DNA from: Clostridia bacterium
GTDB lineage: Bacteria > Bacillota > Peptococcia > DRI-13 > SM3-B62
DNA length: 64,000 nt
Reading direction: 5' to 3'
Assembly: GCA_018433675.1 (NCBI GenBank)
Contig: JAHDQS010000005.1
Span: 176,298 to 240,297 of the forward strand
How positions within the stretch are numbered: the stretch's first letter is position 1; the number at the start of each line of letters is the position of its first letter. The notes under the pieces are model-generated. The model was given only the letters and a program-made list of their open reading frames with translations. It ran no database searches and was not told the origin of the DNA. Shown in pieces: positions 17,171 to 25,895 of this stretch. The position numbers and the translations under genes are program-made.

Positions 17171-18478
17171 TTACATACCTAACATAGAATTAGGCAGCCA
17201 CGTCACTATTTCCGGAAAGATGAACATGATAGTAAGAGTAACGGCATCCATTATCAAAAACGGGATGCATCCCTTAAATATCTTGCCTAGGCTTATCTCC
17301 GGTACCACACCGTGTATTACATATACATTGAGCCCTAATGGGGGAGTCATCAATGATACTTCTATTAACTTAGTAACCATGATTCCAAACCAGATACCAC
17401 TGAATCCCAACGCTTCTACAACGGGAAAAATAACCGGCAAGGTAATAAACAGCATGGAAACCGTATCTAAAAACATACCCAAAGGAATATAAGGCAACAG
17501 TAATAAGAAAATCATCAACTTAGGTGAAATGTTCAAGCCCACCAAATACTTTGTTAATGTAACCGGAATGCCCGTAACAGTGAGGCCCAGCGTAAAGAAA
17601 GAGGCACAAACTACAATCAGCATAAACATACATGTCGTTTTAGAGGTGTTCATCAGCGCTTCTTTCAAACCGCCAAGCTTATTCTTAGCATTGATCAACA
17701 ACAGTATCAAAGCAGCGAAAGCACCAAATGCCGCTGCCTCATTTGGCGTGGCCAACCCGGAATAAATACCTCCGATTACTATACCGAATATAATTAATGC
17801 TCCGTATCCCTGTTTCAAGGAGCCAAACCGTTCCTTCCAACTGAAACTTGCCCCTTCTTGGGGAACAATGCCAGGATTTATCTTAGCCCATATGTATATT
17901 CCTATACAGTATACAAGCATTGATAATAGGCCCGGAATAATCCCCGCGATTAATAATCTTCCTATTGATTCTTCCGTAATCAATCCATAAATAACCAGGA
18001 TTCCGCTGGGAGGGATCATAACGGAAAGAGTTCCACCCGCAGCAACAGCACCTACTGCCAATTCAGTAGCGTATTTGTACTTTTTCATTTCCGGTATTGT
18101 TACCTTCCCCATTGCCGCAGCAGCTGCAATGCTTGACCCAGAAGTAGCACCAAAAATCCCACAGGCAACAATGGTGGCCATCGCTAAACCACCTTTTATT
18201 TTCCCGAACCATTTATTAGCCATGTCGAAGGCAGCAGAACTGATCCCGGCAAAAAAGGCCATCTCGCCCATTAAAATAAATAATGGCAAAACAACATATG
18301 CCCAACTGAAGCTGGCTGTAAAAGGAACCGCCTGTAAAAACCCCCATGTAATATTTAATCCTTTAGTAAGCAGTAGACACAGAACCCCAGATAATCCGAG
18401 GGATAATGCAATCGGCATTTCAAACGCAATCAAAACTAGGAGTAGTAGTATCATCATTACTCCTATCGTAATATCCAC
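17171..18478 (-). CDS. TRAP transporter large permease (DctM)
   Basis: A 435-residue membrane protein with about 12 hydrophobic segments and the family signatures GAAAAMGKVTIPEM-like loop (SIAAAAAMGKVTIPEM), AAGGTLSVMIPPSG and TPPLGLNVYV. It forms the sodium-driven channel for a solute acid brought by the DctP protein. Start is GTG with GGGGGG 6 nt upstream. It is separated from dctQ by an 11-bp hairpin (18500-18536). Confidence 0.95.
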   Translation of the reverse strand: MDITIGVMMILLLLVLIAFEMPIALSLGLSGVLCLLLTKGLNITWGFLQAVPFTASFSWAYVVLPLFILMGEMAFFAGISSAAFDMANKWFGKIKGGLAMATIVACGIFGATSGSSIAAAAAMGKVTIPEMKKYKYATELAVGAVAAGGTLSVMIPPSGILVIYGLITEESIGRLLIAGIIPGLLSMLVYCIGIYIWAKINPGIVPQEGASFSWKERFGSLKQGYGALIIFGIVIGGIYSGLATPNEAAAFGAFAALILLLINAKNKLGGLKEALMNTSKTTCMFMLIVVCASFFTLGLTVTGIPVTLTKYLVGLNISPKLMIFLLLLPYIPLGMFLDTVSMLFITLPVIFPVVEALGFSGIWFGIMVTKLIEVSLMTPPLGLNVYVIHGVVPEISLGKIFKGCIPFLIMDAVTLTIMFIFPEIVTWLPNSMLGM

Positions 18479-18499
18479 TTAAATCCCCCCTTATTTGGT

Positions 18500-18536
18500 C
18501 CCGGATGTGTCGATTTAATCTTTTAACACATCCGGG
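18500..18536 (-). other. Intergenic hairpin between dctQ and dctM
   Basis: CCCGGATGTGT (18500-18510) is an exact complement of ACACATCCGGG (18526-18536); no T-run follows on either strand. It may be an RNA processing or stability element rather than a terminator. Confidence 0.5.
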
Positions 18537-18549
18537 TCCCTGTCTTTCA

Positions 18550-19077
18550 CTAATTCGTTGTTGAATTTTTGCTTTGAAGAAACTGTTCTTTACAGCCGGT
18601 CAAAAAGTCCAAAAACATCTGAATACATAACATGCCTAATCCAAAAACAAGCAGCATTTTTATTGGCCAGATAGGAAGTCTGGCAACACCCCAAACAGTT
18701 TCCCGCATTGCAAAAGAATAGTACGATTCGGTAGCTGTAGCTACAGTAAGAAGACCGAAAAACAAAAATGATAGAAACCAAATTGTCAGGTTAACTACAC
18801 CCCTGATTCTCTCGGGGAGGCGAGATGTAATAACTTCACATTTCACATGACCCTTTTCCCTTTGTGTCCATGCTTGGCCCATAAACACTATGATGACCAT
18901 CAACATTTCGTTTATCTCCAATGTACCCGGCAGAGGCTTTCCTAAAAATTTCCTGCCTAGGGCATCAGGCACAATAGTAAAGATCATGATCATGATGCAT
19001 ATACCGGTTATCACCGCATTATTCTTAATAATTTTTTCGTATACATTCAGAAACTTATTAGTTTTTATGTTCTCCAT
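18550..19077 (-). CDS. TRAP transporter small permease (DctQ)
   Basis: A 175-residue protein with four hydrophobic segments, the DctQ topology; it contains the typical loop WTQREKGHVKCEVITSRLPE between helices 2 and 3. It partners DctM. Start ATG follows GGGGGGAGG. It sits 25 bp after dctP on the same strand. Confidence 0.92.
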   Translation of the reverse strand: MENIKTNKFLNVYEKIIKNNAVITGICIMIMIFTIVPDALGRKFLGKPLPGTLEINEMLMVIIVFMGQAWTQREKGHVKCEVITSRLPERIRGVVNLTIWFLSFLFFGLLTVATATESYYSFAMRETVWGVARLPIWPIKMLLVFGLGMLCIQMFLDFLTGCKEQFLQSKNSTTN

Positions 19078-19102
19078 ACTTTATTCCTCCCCCCTTGATT
19101 AA

Positions 19103-20230
19103 TCAGTTTGCTTCTCCATACTTATCCACAAACTTTTTATAAGGAGATACGTATGTGCTTGATTCGTTGTATTTAGAAACTATTTCTTCCCATTTGTTTA
19201 GAATATATGTTCCTTCCATGCCTTTATCATCGAGCGCTTTAGCCCATTCCTGCCATATTTCTTGTCCCACTGCATCTTTCATGGCCTGTTTTTCAGCATC
19301 GCTCCAAATCAATACTTTGGCCCCACCTTTATTGGCTTCTTCGACTTTAGTTCCTTCAATTTCAGAGTATAAGCTGACGTGTCTGTCGATAGCTTCCTTT
19401 GATACTTCTGTCATTATTTCCTGTACATCTCCCGGCAGACCTTCCCAAGTTTTTTCATTGATGATAAACCACATTCCCCCAAACATCCCCATACCCGTAT
19501 CAATCATGTATGGAGCGACCTCGTAAAGCTTATTCATCGTAGCAAGAGTAAAGTCTGTGAGCGAGTAACCATCAATTACACCCTTGGATATCCCATCGTA
19601 AACATCGCCCAGGGGTAAACCTACAGGTACTGCGTTAAGTTTTTCCATAATATTAGCGGTAATATTCATGCATCTAATTCTTTTCCCTTTTAGTTCTGCA
19701 ATGCTTGTTATTTCTTCATCAGCCCCTAAAATATTGGCAGATACAGGTATTTCTGCCAGGAAGTGAACCCCGTTCTTTTTAAACTCTTCTAACAACAATG
19801 GCTCTGTCGTAAACATTTCATATATGGCCTTCATAAAAGAATCCATCTTATCACTCATAAAAGGCAGCACCTGTACCATCGACAGCGGAGTCAAATCAGG
19901 CGTGTATGAATCGGGAGCAAGCACTATATCAGCCTGACCGCGGCTGCAGCCTTTAAATAAATCAGCACCCTTCAATAAGGTCTCCGAATAGTACGTTTCA
20001 AATTCCACACGTCCATCGGTCCTTTTTGTAACCTCATCCATCCACCACTTCGTTGTCAAGTTGTTTGAAAAATCTTCTTTCAGATAACTGGCGTAGCTTA
20101 ACGTAATAGTTTCTTGCTCAGTCCCTTCCCCCTGCTGTTGTTCCCCCTTATCTCCGGAACAAGCCGGTAAGATTAAAGCAAAACAAAGCAGTAAAACCAA
20201 GAAAATAACCCCTGTCCTTTTTTTCATCAT
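19103..20230 (-). CDS. TRAP transporter substrate-binding lipoprotein (DctP)
   Basis: A 375-residue extracytoplasmic binding protein with a lipoprotein signal peptide (LPAC lipobox, cysteine near residue 24). The DctP fold is clear from LKGKRIRCMN (carboxylate-binding arginine region), LPLGDVYDGISKGVIDGYSL and MWFIINEKTWEGLP. The conserved arginine in GKRIRC normally salt-bridges the substrate carboxylate or sulfonate. Start: two adjacent ATGs behind AAGGAGG; the second is also possible. Substrate unknown. Confidence 0.94.
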   Translation of the reverse strand: MMKKRTGVIFLVLLLCFALILPACSGDKGEQQQGEGTEQETITLSYASYLKEDFSNNLTTKWWMDEVTKRTDGRVEFETYYSETLLKGADLFKGCSRGQADIVLAPDSYTPDLTPLSMVQVLPFMSDKMDSFMKAIYEMFTTEPLLLEEFKKNGVHFLAEIPVSANILGADEEITSIAELKGKRIRCMNITANIMEKLNAVPVGLPLGDVYDGISKGVIDGYSLTDFTLATMNKLYEVAPYMIDTGMGMFGGMWFIINEKTWEGLPGDVQEIMTEVSKEAIDRHVSLYSEIEGTKVEEANKGGAKVLIWSDAEKQAMKDAVGQEIWQEWAKALDDKGMEGTYILNKWEEIVSKYNESSTYVSPYKKFVDKYGEAN

Positions 20231-20249
20231 ACATCCTCCTTAAATTAAA

Positions 20250-21428
20250 TTATTTTTTAAACAGGAAATATTCCAATCTCGGGTCTTTTCTGTATATGAT
20301 AAATGACGAATATCCATATTGTTCCAGTTTGGTTTCTTTTCCGTCGGCAATCTCGATTGCCTCATTAAATAACCTCTCGCCGACCTGGGTAATGCTCTCC
20401 TCTCCCCTCATGACGCCACTGGCATCAATGTCAATATCAGCAATAACACTGTCTATCACTTGAGCATTACCACAAACCCTGATTGTTGGTGCAATAATAT
20501 TATTCATACCGGCGCCTGCTCCTGTTGTAAATATAATGATTTGCGCACCGGCAGCTACAAAATGAGCTGTTGTCATGGCATCATAATGCGTGCCTTCTTG
20601 AAAATAGACACCTCCTTCCGAAGGTTTTTCCAGTATTTCTTGATTATTCTTCAGTACTCCCTTGATAGGAGCATTTCCCGATTTGTGTAGCGATCCGATG
20701 GATTTTTCTTCAATTGTTGTTAACCCCCCCAGAACATTACCCTTGCACATGTGCTCCATTTTTGCACTGGGCACATTGAATCGTTTATCTTCTGACTGCA
20801 CCAACTCTCTAATGTCCGCAATAACCTCTTCACTGACCGCTCTTTTGTAAAGCTCCTCTTCCCCGCCAATAGCTTCAATCGGTTCGCTAAAAATAATTTT
20901 GCCTTCGCAAGACACCAGTTTATCAGCAAAAGCCCCGACACTGGGATTAGAGGCAATACCGGAGCTGGTATCGGATCCTCCACATTTCACTGCTACAATT
21001 AACTTGGATAGCTCTGTCTTCTGTCTTTTGATTTTGTCTGCCTCTTCCCTCATTTTCGAGGCAACTGCAATGCCTTTTTCTATTGTGTTCTTTGTCCCCC
21101 CCTCCTTCGTGCAAACTAATATCTCGACGGGTTTGCCAGAACCACTCAAACGTTCTGCCAGAATATCCGGTCTCAAGCTTTCACAACCCATGCCCAACAA
21201 AAGTACTGCAGCAATATTAGGGTTTTCTGCAATACCTATCATATTGTGAATAACTTGTTCATTTCCGATTACCAAACACCCATGATTTTGTGTAACCACG
21301 ACAGAATCTCTGACCTTTTCGGAAATTTTCCGGGCAACCCCTTCCATACAGTCTGTTACAGCCATGATTAAAATCAAGTTTCTTACCCCTGCACTGCCAT
21401 CCGGTCTTGGATAGCCCATAAAGAACAT
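20250..21428 (-). CDS. UxaA-family hydro-lyase, large subunit (first copy)
   Basis: A 392-residue member of the altronate/galactarate dehydratase C-terminal family, which also includes the large subunit of sulfolactate sulfo-lyase. Motifs: GYPRPDGSAGVRN, TQNHGC, LGMGCES, the signature VKCGGSDTSSGIASNPSVG, and FTTGAGAGMNN. The family uses iron. The catalytic N-terminal SAF subunit is encoded separately at 22660 or 22995. I chose ATG 21426-21428 with AAGGGG 9 nt upstream. Sugar-acid dehydration is the commonest activity, but sulfonate or other hydroxyacid elimination is equally possible. Confidence 0.88.
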   Translation of the reverse strand: MFFMGYPRPDGSAGVRNLILIMAVTDCMEGVARKISEKVRDSVVVTQNHGCLVIGNEQVIHNMIGIAENPNIAAVLLLGMGCESLRPDILAERLSGSGKPVEILVCTKEGGTKNTIEKGIAVASKMREEADKIKRQKTELSKLIVAVKCGGSDTSSGIASNPSVGAFADKLVSCEGKIIFSEPIEAIGGEEELYKRAVSEEVIADIRELVQSEDKRFNVPSAKMEHMCKGNVLGGLTTIEEKSIGSLHKSGNAPIKGVLKNNQEILEKPSEGGVYFQEGTHYDAMTTAHFVAAGAQIIIFTTGAGAGMNNIIAPTIRVCGNAQVIDSVIADIDIDASGVMRGEESITQVGERLFNEAIEIADGKETKLEQYGYSSFIIYRKDPRLEYFLFKK

Positions 21429-21475
21429 ATACTTCATCCCCTTACAGCATATTTTCTCAAGAATACACATTCACG

Positions 21476-22663
21476 TTACATCAGTAAGCCGGTTGCATAA
21501 AAATGTAATATCTCTGAGTAAGAATTCTTTATTTCCGTAATAGTGTGCTTGCCGGAAGCTGCTGCGATTATTTCCTTATACAGTCTGTTCCCGACATCTC
21601 CTATCGACTCACCCCCCTCAATAATGCTGCCGGCATACACGTCAAAATACTCCTTTTCCGAGATTTCGGCCGGGCTACTTAATATTTTAATGGTTGGCAA
21701 AATTCCCAAACCGCATGGAAAAGCCGGTATACCTCTGAAACGAGCCGGCAGTCCACCGCCAAAAATGAATAATTGAATTTGGGCACCAGCTGCAGCAGTG
21801 CCTAAAAATAGCTGCGATGTCATTGCCGATCCGTCCATTAAATATAGTCCCTTGCCGGAAGGCTTCTCAGCATAGTCAACAACCCCTTTTAAAGGACTTG
21901 TCCCGGTTTTTATCACAGCGCCCAATGACTTCTCCTCCAGAGTCGTCAATCCTCCTAAAATATTGCCCGGTGTCGGTTCCGAACCCCGAATATCAACCCC
22001 GCACCTTTCAATCTCGTTTTCCAGATCAGACAATAGTGAAAACAGTTCTTTTTTTACTTCCTCATTTACAGCCCTTTTTGCCAATACATTTTCCGCTCCA
22101 AGAAGTTCTGCGGTTTCGGAAAATATTACAGTTCCGCCATTATTTATTATTAAATCAACTGCTTTTCCAGCCGCAGGATTTCCGGCTATGGCAGAGGTTG
22201 CATGTGAACCGCCGCATTTTATCCCAACTGTTAAGTTTTCAACACCAAAAGGCTGTCTTTCTAGCATGGAAGCATCTCGAACCATATCGCGCAAAATACT
22301 CTTGCCTCTTTTAACAGCCTCATCAAACGAACCGCTTTCTTCTATGGTTACATATGCTGCCGTTTTGAAACGACCTATCTCCCGTGCAAATTCCTGGGCA
22401 GACTTTTTCTCACAACCGATACCCACTATTAAGACGGCAAAGACGTTCGGATTAGCTCCTAATCCAATTATTGTTCTTTCTGCTCTTTCTAAGTCTTTGC
22501 CTAGTCTAATACAGGCATGATTGTGCAACAACGGAATAACCCCTGAAACGCCATGAGATATAGCGCTGGCAATTTCATTTGCACAGCCCATAGCAGGGAT
22601 TACAACAACATAATTGCGAATACCAACCGCTCCGTCTTTTCTTGCATAACCCATAAATTTCAT
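21476..22663 (-). CDS. UxaA-family hydro-lyase, large subunit (second copy)
   Basis: A 395-residue paralogue of the preceding family member, clearly diverged. Motifs: GYARKDGAVGIRN, HNHACIR, VGIGCEKK, IKCGGSHATSAIAGNPAAG and FGGGLPARFRG. At the signature the first copy has CGGSDTSSGI and this copy CGGSHATSAI, so the two probably act on different substrates or form mixed complexes. Its ATG (22661-22663) overlaps the stop of the small SAF gene by 4 nt (ATGA), so the pair is translationally coupled. AAGGAG lies 8 nt upstream. Confidence 0.88.
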   Translation of the reverse strand: MKFMGYARKDGAVGIRNYVVVIPAMGCANEIASAISHGVSGVIPLLHNHACIRLGKDLERAERTIIGLGANPNVFAVLIVGIGCEKKSAQEFAREIGRFKTAAYVTIEESGSFDEAVKRGKSILRDMVRDASMLERQPFGVENLTVGIKCGGSHATSAIAGNPAAGKAVDLIINNGGTVIFSETAELLGAENVLAKRAVNEEVKKELFSLLSDLENEIERCGVDIRGSEPTPGNILGGLTTLEEKSLGAVIKTGTSPLKGVVDYAEKPSGKGLYLMDGSAMTSQLFLGTAAAGAQIQLFIFGGGLPARFRGIPAFPCGLGILPTIKILSSPAEISEKEYFDVYAGSIIEGGESIGDVGNRLYKEIIAAASGKHTITEIKNSYSEILHFYATGLLM

Positions 22664-22974
22664 ATTTTCTTCTCCTTGCCGCAATTCGTACTATTCTTTC
22701 CCAAAGAACTGATAACATTATGGACATGAACATGTTCTCCCTTGACAATATTCAATGAGGTGTACCCGATTCTCTCACCATATTTAGTTACATCATCTTC
22801 ACTACTTATATCAACCAGAGCGATTTTGTGTCCAAAAAGAATAGTATTCAAAGCAGTAAGAACCGTTACTGCTCTTTTTTCTGATGTAACTACCTCAACC
22901 TCATCATTCATATTAACATCACTTAGCACTGTAGCCACATTATCAAGCTCATTCATCAAAATCGCTTTTTTCAT
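22660..22974 (-). CDS. UxaA/SuyA-type small SAF subunit (paired with 21476 gene)
   Basis: A 104-residue SAF-domain protein like the N-terminal domain of UxaA and like SuyA of sulfolactate sulfo-lyase. It shows FGHKIALVDI, TKYGERIG and the histidine motif GEHVHVHN that helps bind metal. I chose the ATG at 22972-22974 because AAAGG lies 9 nt before it. It is coupled by ATGA overlap to the large subunit downstream, so these two are the natural pair. Confidence 0.87.
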   Translation of the reverse strand: MKKAILMNELDNVATVLSDVNMNDEVEVVTSEKRAVTVLTALNTILFGHKIALVDISSEDDVTKYGERIGYTSLNIVKGEHVHVHNVISSLGKNSTNCGKEKKI

Positions 22975-22994
22975 GTTCACCATCCTTTTTTGTA

Positions 22995-23333
22995 CTAATT
23001 ATCTTGATAACCTATTTCCGCCATAACCTCATTACGAACCGAGCCCGGAAGTATTACCCTCATGCTCTCAGCGTTATGCACATGAACCAACTGACCCTTT
23101 TTAATATCTTTCGTGGCCTTAGCAACATTAACGCCATATTTGGTAATATAGGAATCGCTTTTAATATCTGAAAGAGCCAATTTGTAGCCAAAGGGTATCT
23201 TTTCCATTGATTTAACCTTTTCAATCTTTTCATTCTGGTCGGTAATTACATTGATTACTTCACCGGAATTGATTGCCTCCAAAGCTGTAGCGACATTATC
23301 AAGACCGTTCATTCTAATTGATTTTTTTTCCAT
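22995..23333 (-). CDS. UxaA/SuyA-type small SAF subunit (second copy, operon head)
   Basis: A 112-residue SAF-domain protein with FGYKLALSDI, TKYGVNVAKATKDI and GQLVHVHNAES. It shares an N-terminal MNGLDNVATAL-type stretch with the other small subunit (MNELDNVATVL), showing that they arose by duplication. A C-terminal tail of about 20 residues is not found in its paralogue. Start ATG at 23331-23333 with AAGAGGTG. It is the first gene of the operon and by elimination may pair with the large subunit at 20250. Confidence 0.85.
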   Translation of the reverse strand: MEKKSIRMNGLDNVATALEAINSGEVINVITDQNEKIEKVKSMEKIPFGYKLALSDIKSDSYITKYGVNVAKATKDIKKGQLVHVHNAESMRVILPGSVRNEVMAEIGYQDN

Positions 23334-23720
23334 TTCAACACCTCTTTTGCTTCTTATTATTTCACATTTCGGTATCATGTGTTCCATTTTCACTTATCTA
23401 TTTCTACGTTTTTTAATATATTCCTTCCGGTTTTATTAATTTTTTTTCAATTTATTTATATTAATTTTTATTTATTAATTTGGTTTGCCTCGTCTGTCTT
23501 TGCATTTTTTCAGCTTTGTACCGCATTTAGTGTGCTACTTCTTGCTTCCTCTTAGTATTATTATGTGGTTTTTTGTATTCCATTTTTACAATTTGTTTCT
23601 TGTCATATCGCAATATCATATGTTAGAATGTTTTTGTTGATATTTTTTTTCCTTCCGTTTCACTCTGCGGAATTCACAAGGTTGCTTTATGGAAAAAAAT
23701 ACATTTTACCGAGGTGCAAA
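23334..23720. promoter_or_regulatory. Divergent promoter region between catabolic operon and IclR gene
   Basis: This 387-bp very AT-rich stretch holds no gene. A plus-strand promoter for the IclR gene is visible: TTGTCA (23600-23605), 18-bp spacer, TAGAAT (23624-23629). A minus-strand promoter must exist for the operon, but I could not settle on one. No convincing IclR operator palindrome was found. Confidence 0.5.
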
Positions 23721-24506
23721 ATGGCATTGGAACAAAACGACAACAAGTTTATAATCCAATCTTTAGCAAAGGGAATCACTATTTTGGACTGTTTTAAGTC
23801 GGACATCGAAGAATATGGTATTACCGAACTCGCTGCAATGGTCGATCTTCCGGAAAGCACAGTACAAAGAATTATCAACACCCTTGAGTATAAGGGCTAT
23901 ATATTTCAAAACCCTTCCACGAGAAAATATCGTCTCTCACTCAAAATGTTAAGATTTTGTCATTCTACTAAGAACATGAATATTTGGATCGAAAATATAA
24001 AAACTCATACCACTTATCTATACCGAGAATGCAAGGAAACTGTGAATTTAGCCATACGTGATGAGGACTCTATGATTTATATAGCAAAGGAAGAGTCTGA
24101 ACACTTGCTTAGACCAAACTTTATCCTCGGAGCTCACTATCCCCTATATTGCACAGGACTTGGAAAGTGTCTATTATCTGATTGCCCTGAAGATAAACTT
24201 ACAAGTCTCTTTCCAAAACCGTTGAAAAAACTAACCCCCAAAACAAAAGTAAACCTTAAAGACATTATCAGTGATCTGCGCAAAGTTAAAAATGATGGCT
24301 ATATCATTGATGATGAAGAGTTTCAGTTGGGACTTTACTGTATATCGGCTCCTATATACGGATTCAATAAGGTTATAGCTTCCTTAAGCGTAAGTATGCC
24401 TAAGGCAAGATTTAATGGTAATATGGAGCACTTAATAAAACTGATTATAGAGACCTCAAATAATATCTCAAACGAATACAAAAAAGTATTTGAGGGAACG
24501 GACTAA
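23721..24506 (+). CDS. IclR-family regulator of the glycyl-radical/TRAP locus
   Basis: A 261-residue IclR-type regulator: N-terminal winged helix (ITELAAMVDLPESTVQRIINTLEYKGYIF) and C-terminal effector domain (CTGLGKCLLSD, DDEEFQLGLYCISAPIYG). I chose ATG 23721 with GAGGTG just upstream; an open frame from 23565 is hydrophobic and lacks a site. IclR proteins usually bind small acids and control adjacent catabolic operons, so it probably senses the locus substrate or an intermediate. It is divergent from the operon and ends in a strong terminator. Confidence 0.93.
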   Translation: MALEQNDNKFIIQSLAKGITILDCFKSDIEEYGITELAAMVDLPESTVQRIINTLEYKGYIFQNPSTRKYRLSLKMLRFCHSTKNMNIWIENIKTHTTYLYRECKETVNLAIRDEDSMIYIAKEESEHLLRPNFILGAHYPLYCTGLGKCLLSDCPEDKLTSLFPKPLKKLTPKTKVNLKDIISDLRKVKNDGYIIDDEEFQLGLYCISAPIYGFNKVIASLSVSMPKARFNGNMEHLIKLIIETSNNISNEYKKVFEGTD

Positions 24507-24515
24507 ACCGTCGTT

Positions 24516-24578
24516 ATACAAAAAAGAACCCCCCAGTAGCAATCTTTGATTGCGATGTTGGGTGGGGTTCTTTTTTGT
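24516..24578. terminator. Bidirectional terminator between convergent genes
   Basis: TACAAAAAAGAACCCC (24516-24531) pairs exactly with GGGGTTCTTTTTTGTA (24563-24578), and an inner GCAATC/GATTGC stem fills the loop. It serves the IclR gene (plus) and the lipoprotein gene (minus). Confidence 0.92.
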
Positions 24579-24586
24579 ATCTATCT

Positions 24587-25858
24587 TTAATCAGTGGGTT
24601 TATTAGGATCAGTAAAATCGGGGGGATTTCTGCGTTCAGGCATATTTGGCATATCCCCGGGGTCAACAGGTCTGTTCATTCTTCCGCCCCTGTCACCCAT
24701 ATTGCCGACATTGCCACCTTGCATCGTTACTATGGATTCTATGGTAAAGGTCGCACTTTCTTCACCCCCGGAATAGACCGCCCCGCTGTATAGTCCATAA
24801 AACTCACTCCCACCGGATATAGTACCACCTGTCAAGATGGTGTACGTCTTACCCTTTTCAAGACGCGGCGAGCTGAAAACCATGCTTTGATAACCTTGTT
24901 CTGCCTCAAAAACCAGCGTCTCTCCGTCATCTTCCATAATACATAAGGGAGTATTGGTAAAAGCGCCGCCAAGAAGAGCCGAGCACTGGGTCGAAGAAGC
25001 TTCTGTCGGCATACTGTTTGCTCCCCCGGTTGCCACTAATATCCCGCCTGTAATGACAAACTCGTTCCTATCACAATCTATTCCTCCTTCAGGCTGGTTT
25101 CCACCTATGGCAACAATCGTCCCACCGTTGATATGGATCGTCCCATTGGAATCTACGGCATCTCCCCGGGTGGCTCTGGCATATATTTGTCCATCATTGA
25201 TAGTAATATCCGTTCCCGCGTTAAACCCGTCGTCACTACACACCGCAGTAATCAAGCCACCATTTATAATAATATCACCCTTGCTTTCTATGCCTTCATA
25301 AGCATCGGTAACACTTATCCTTCCGCTGTTAATGGTGATATTATCATTAGCATGAATTCCGTCTGTCTTTGCTGCGAGGGTGATATCACCCCCATTGATG
25401 ATCACATCATCATCGCTTTCAATGCCGTGTCCATTATTTCCTGTCACAACTAACTTCCCGTCTCCTTCAATAATCAAGGTGTCATTGCTGAAAATAGCCG
25501 CATTGTATTCACTGTTACCTCCGTCACTCAACGTGTTAACCGTACCCGTTTTCAAAATCACTGTGATTTCTTTGGCATCGGTGATTTGTAGCGCAGGCCC
25601 GCTGCTGTTGGTTATTTCAACGCCGGCAAACTCAATATATACCTTTTCTTTTGTATCAACCGTTATCTGTCCGTCTTTAAGCTCACCGCTGATAGAATAG
25701 TAACCGCCTGAGGTTATAGTTTCATTGTTTCCTTCGGTAAGGATAATAACCTTAGTCGAGGCATGATCTTTATCATTCTCAACTTCGACTTGAACACATC
25801 CTGCCACAAATACCGTAGTCAATAATCCCAGCAGTAATAATAAAGGTATCCTTTTCAT
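24587..25858 (-). CDS. Cthe_2159-like beta-helix lipoprotein
   Basis: A 423-residue lipoprotein (signal peptide with VAGC lipobox, cysteine 21) built of parallel beta-helix repeats: INGGDITLAAKTDGIHANDNI, INSGRISVTDAYEGIESKGD and INGGLITAVCSDDGFNAG are successive turns. This matches the carbohydrate-binding family named for Clostridium thermocellum Cthe_2159, shown to bind acidic polysaccharide such as pectin. A C-terminal glycine/proline-rich tail (MNRPVDPGDMPNMPERRNPP) is low complexity. It is the last gene of a VTC-DUF4956 group, a neighbourhood seen repeatedly in Firmicutes; role in the group is unknown. Confidence 0.82.
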   Translation of the reverse strand: MKRIPLLLLLGLLTTVFVAGCVQVEVENDKDHASTKVIILTEGNNETITSGGYYSISGELKDGQITVDTKEKVYIEFAGVEITNSSGPALQITDAKEITVILKTGTVNTLSDGGNSEYNAAIFSNDTLIIEGDGKLVVTGNNGHGIESDDDVIINGGDITLAAKTDGIHANDNITINSGRISVTDAYEGIESKGDIIINGGLITAVCSDDGFNAGTDITINDGQIYARATRGDAVDSNGTIHINGGTIVAIGGNQPEGGIDCDRNEFVITGGILVATGGANSMPTEASSTQCSALLGGAFTNTPLCIMEDDGETLVFEAEQGYQSMVFSSPRLEKGKTYTILTGGTISGGSEFYGLYSGAVYSGGEESATFTIESIVTMQGGNVGNMGDRGGRMNRPVDPGDMPNMPERRNPPDFTDPNKPTD

Positions 25859-25895
25859 TCCTTTATGTCGAGTAGATACTCGACTTCCACCTCCT

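Noticed and set aside
21817..22520. Long plus-strand open frames opposite the UxaA-type gene
   Set aside because: They are antisense to a well-supported gene, lack ribosome binding sites and show no family motifs.
20250..23333. Calling the UxaA-type pairs sulfolactate sulfo-lyase (SuyAB)
   Set aside because: SuyAB and altronate/galactarate dehydratases cannot be separated by the motifs visible here; only a family-level call is justified.
23565..23720. N-terminal hydrophobic extension of the IclR regulator
   Set aside because: The good ribosome binding site and family similarity begin at 23721; the extension overlaps the promoter.
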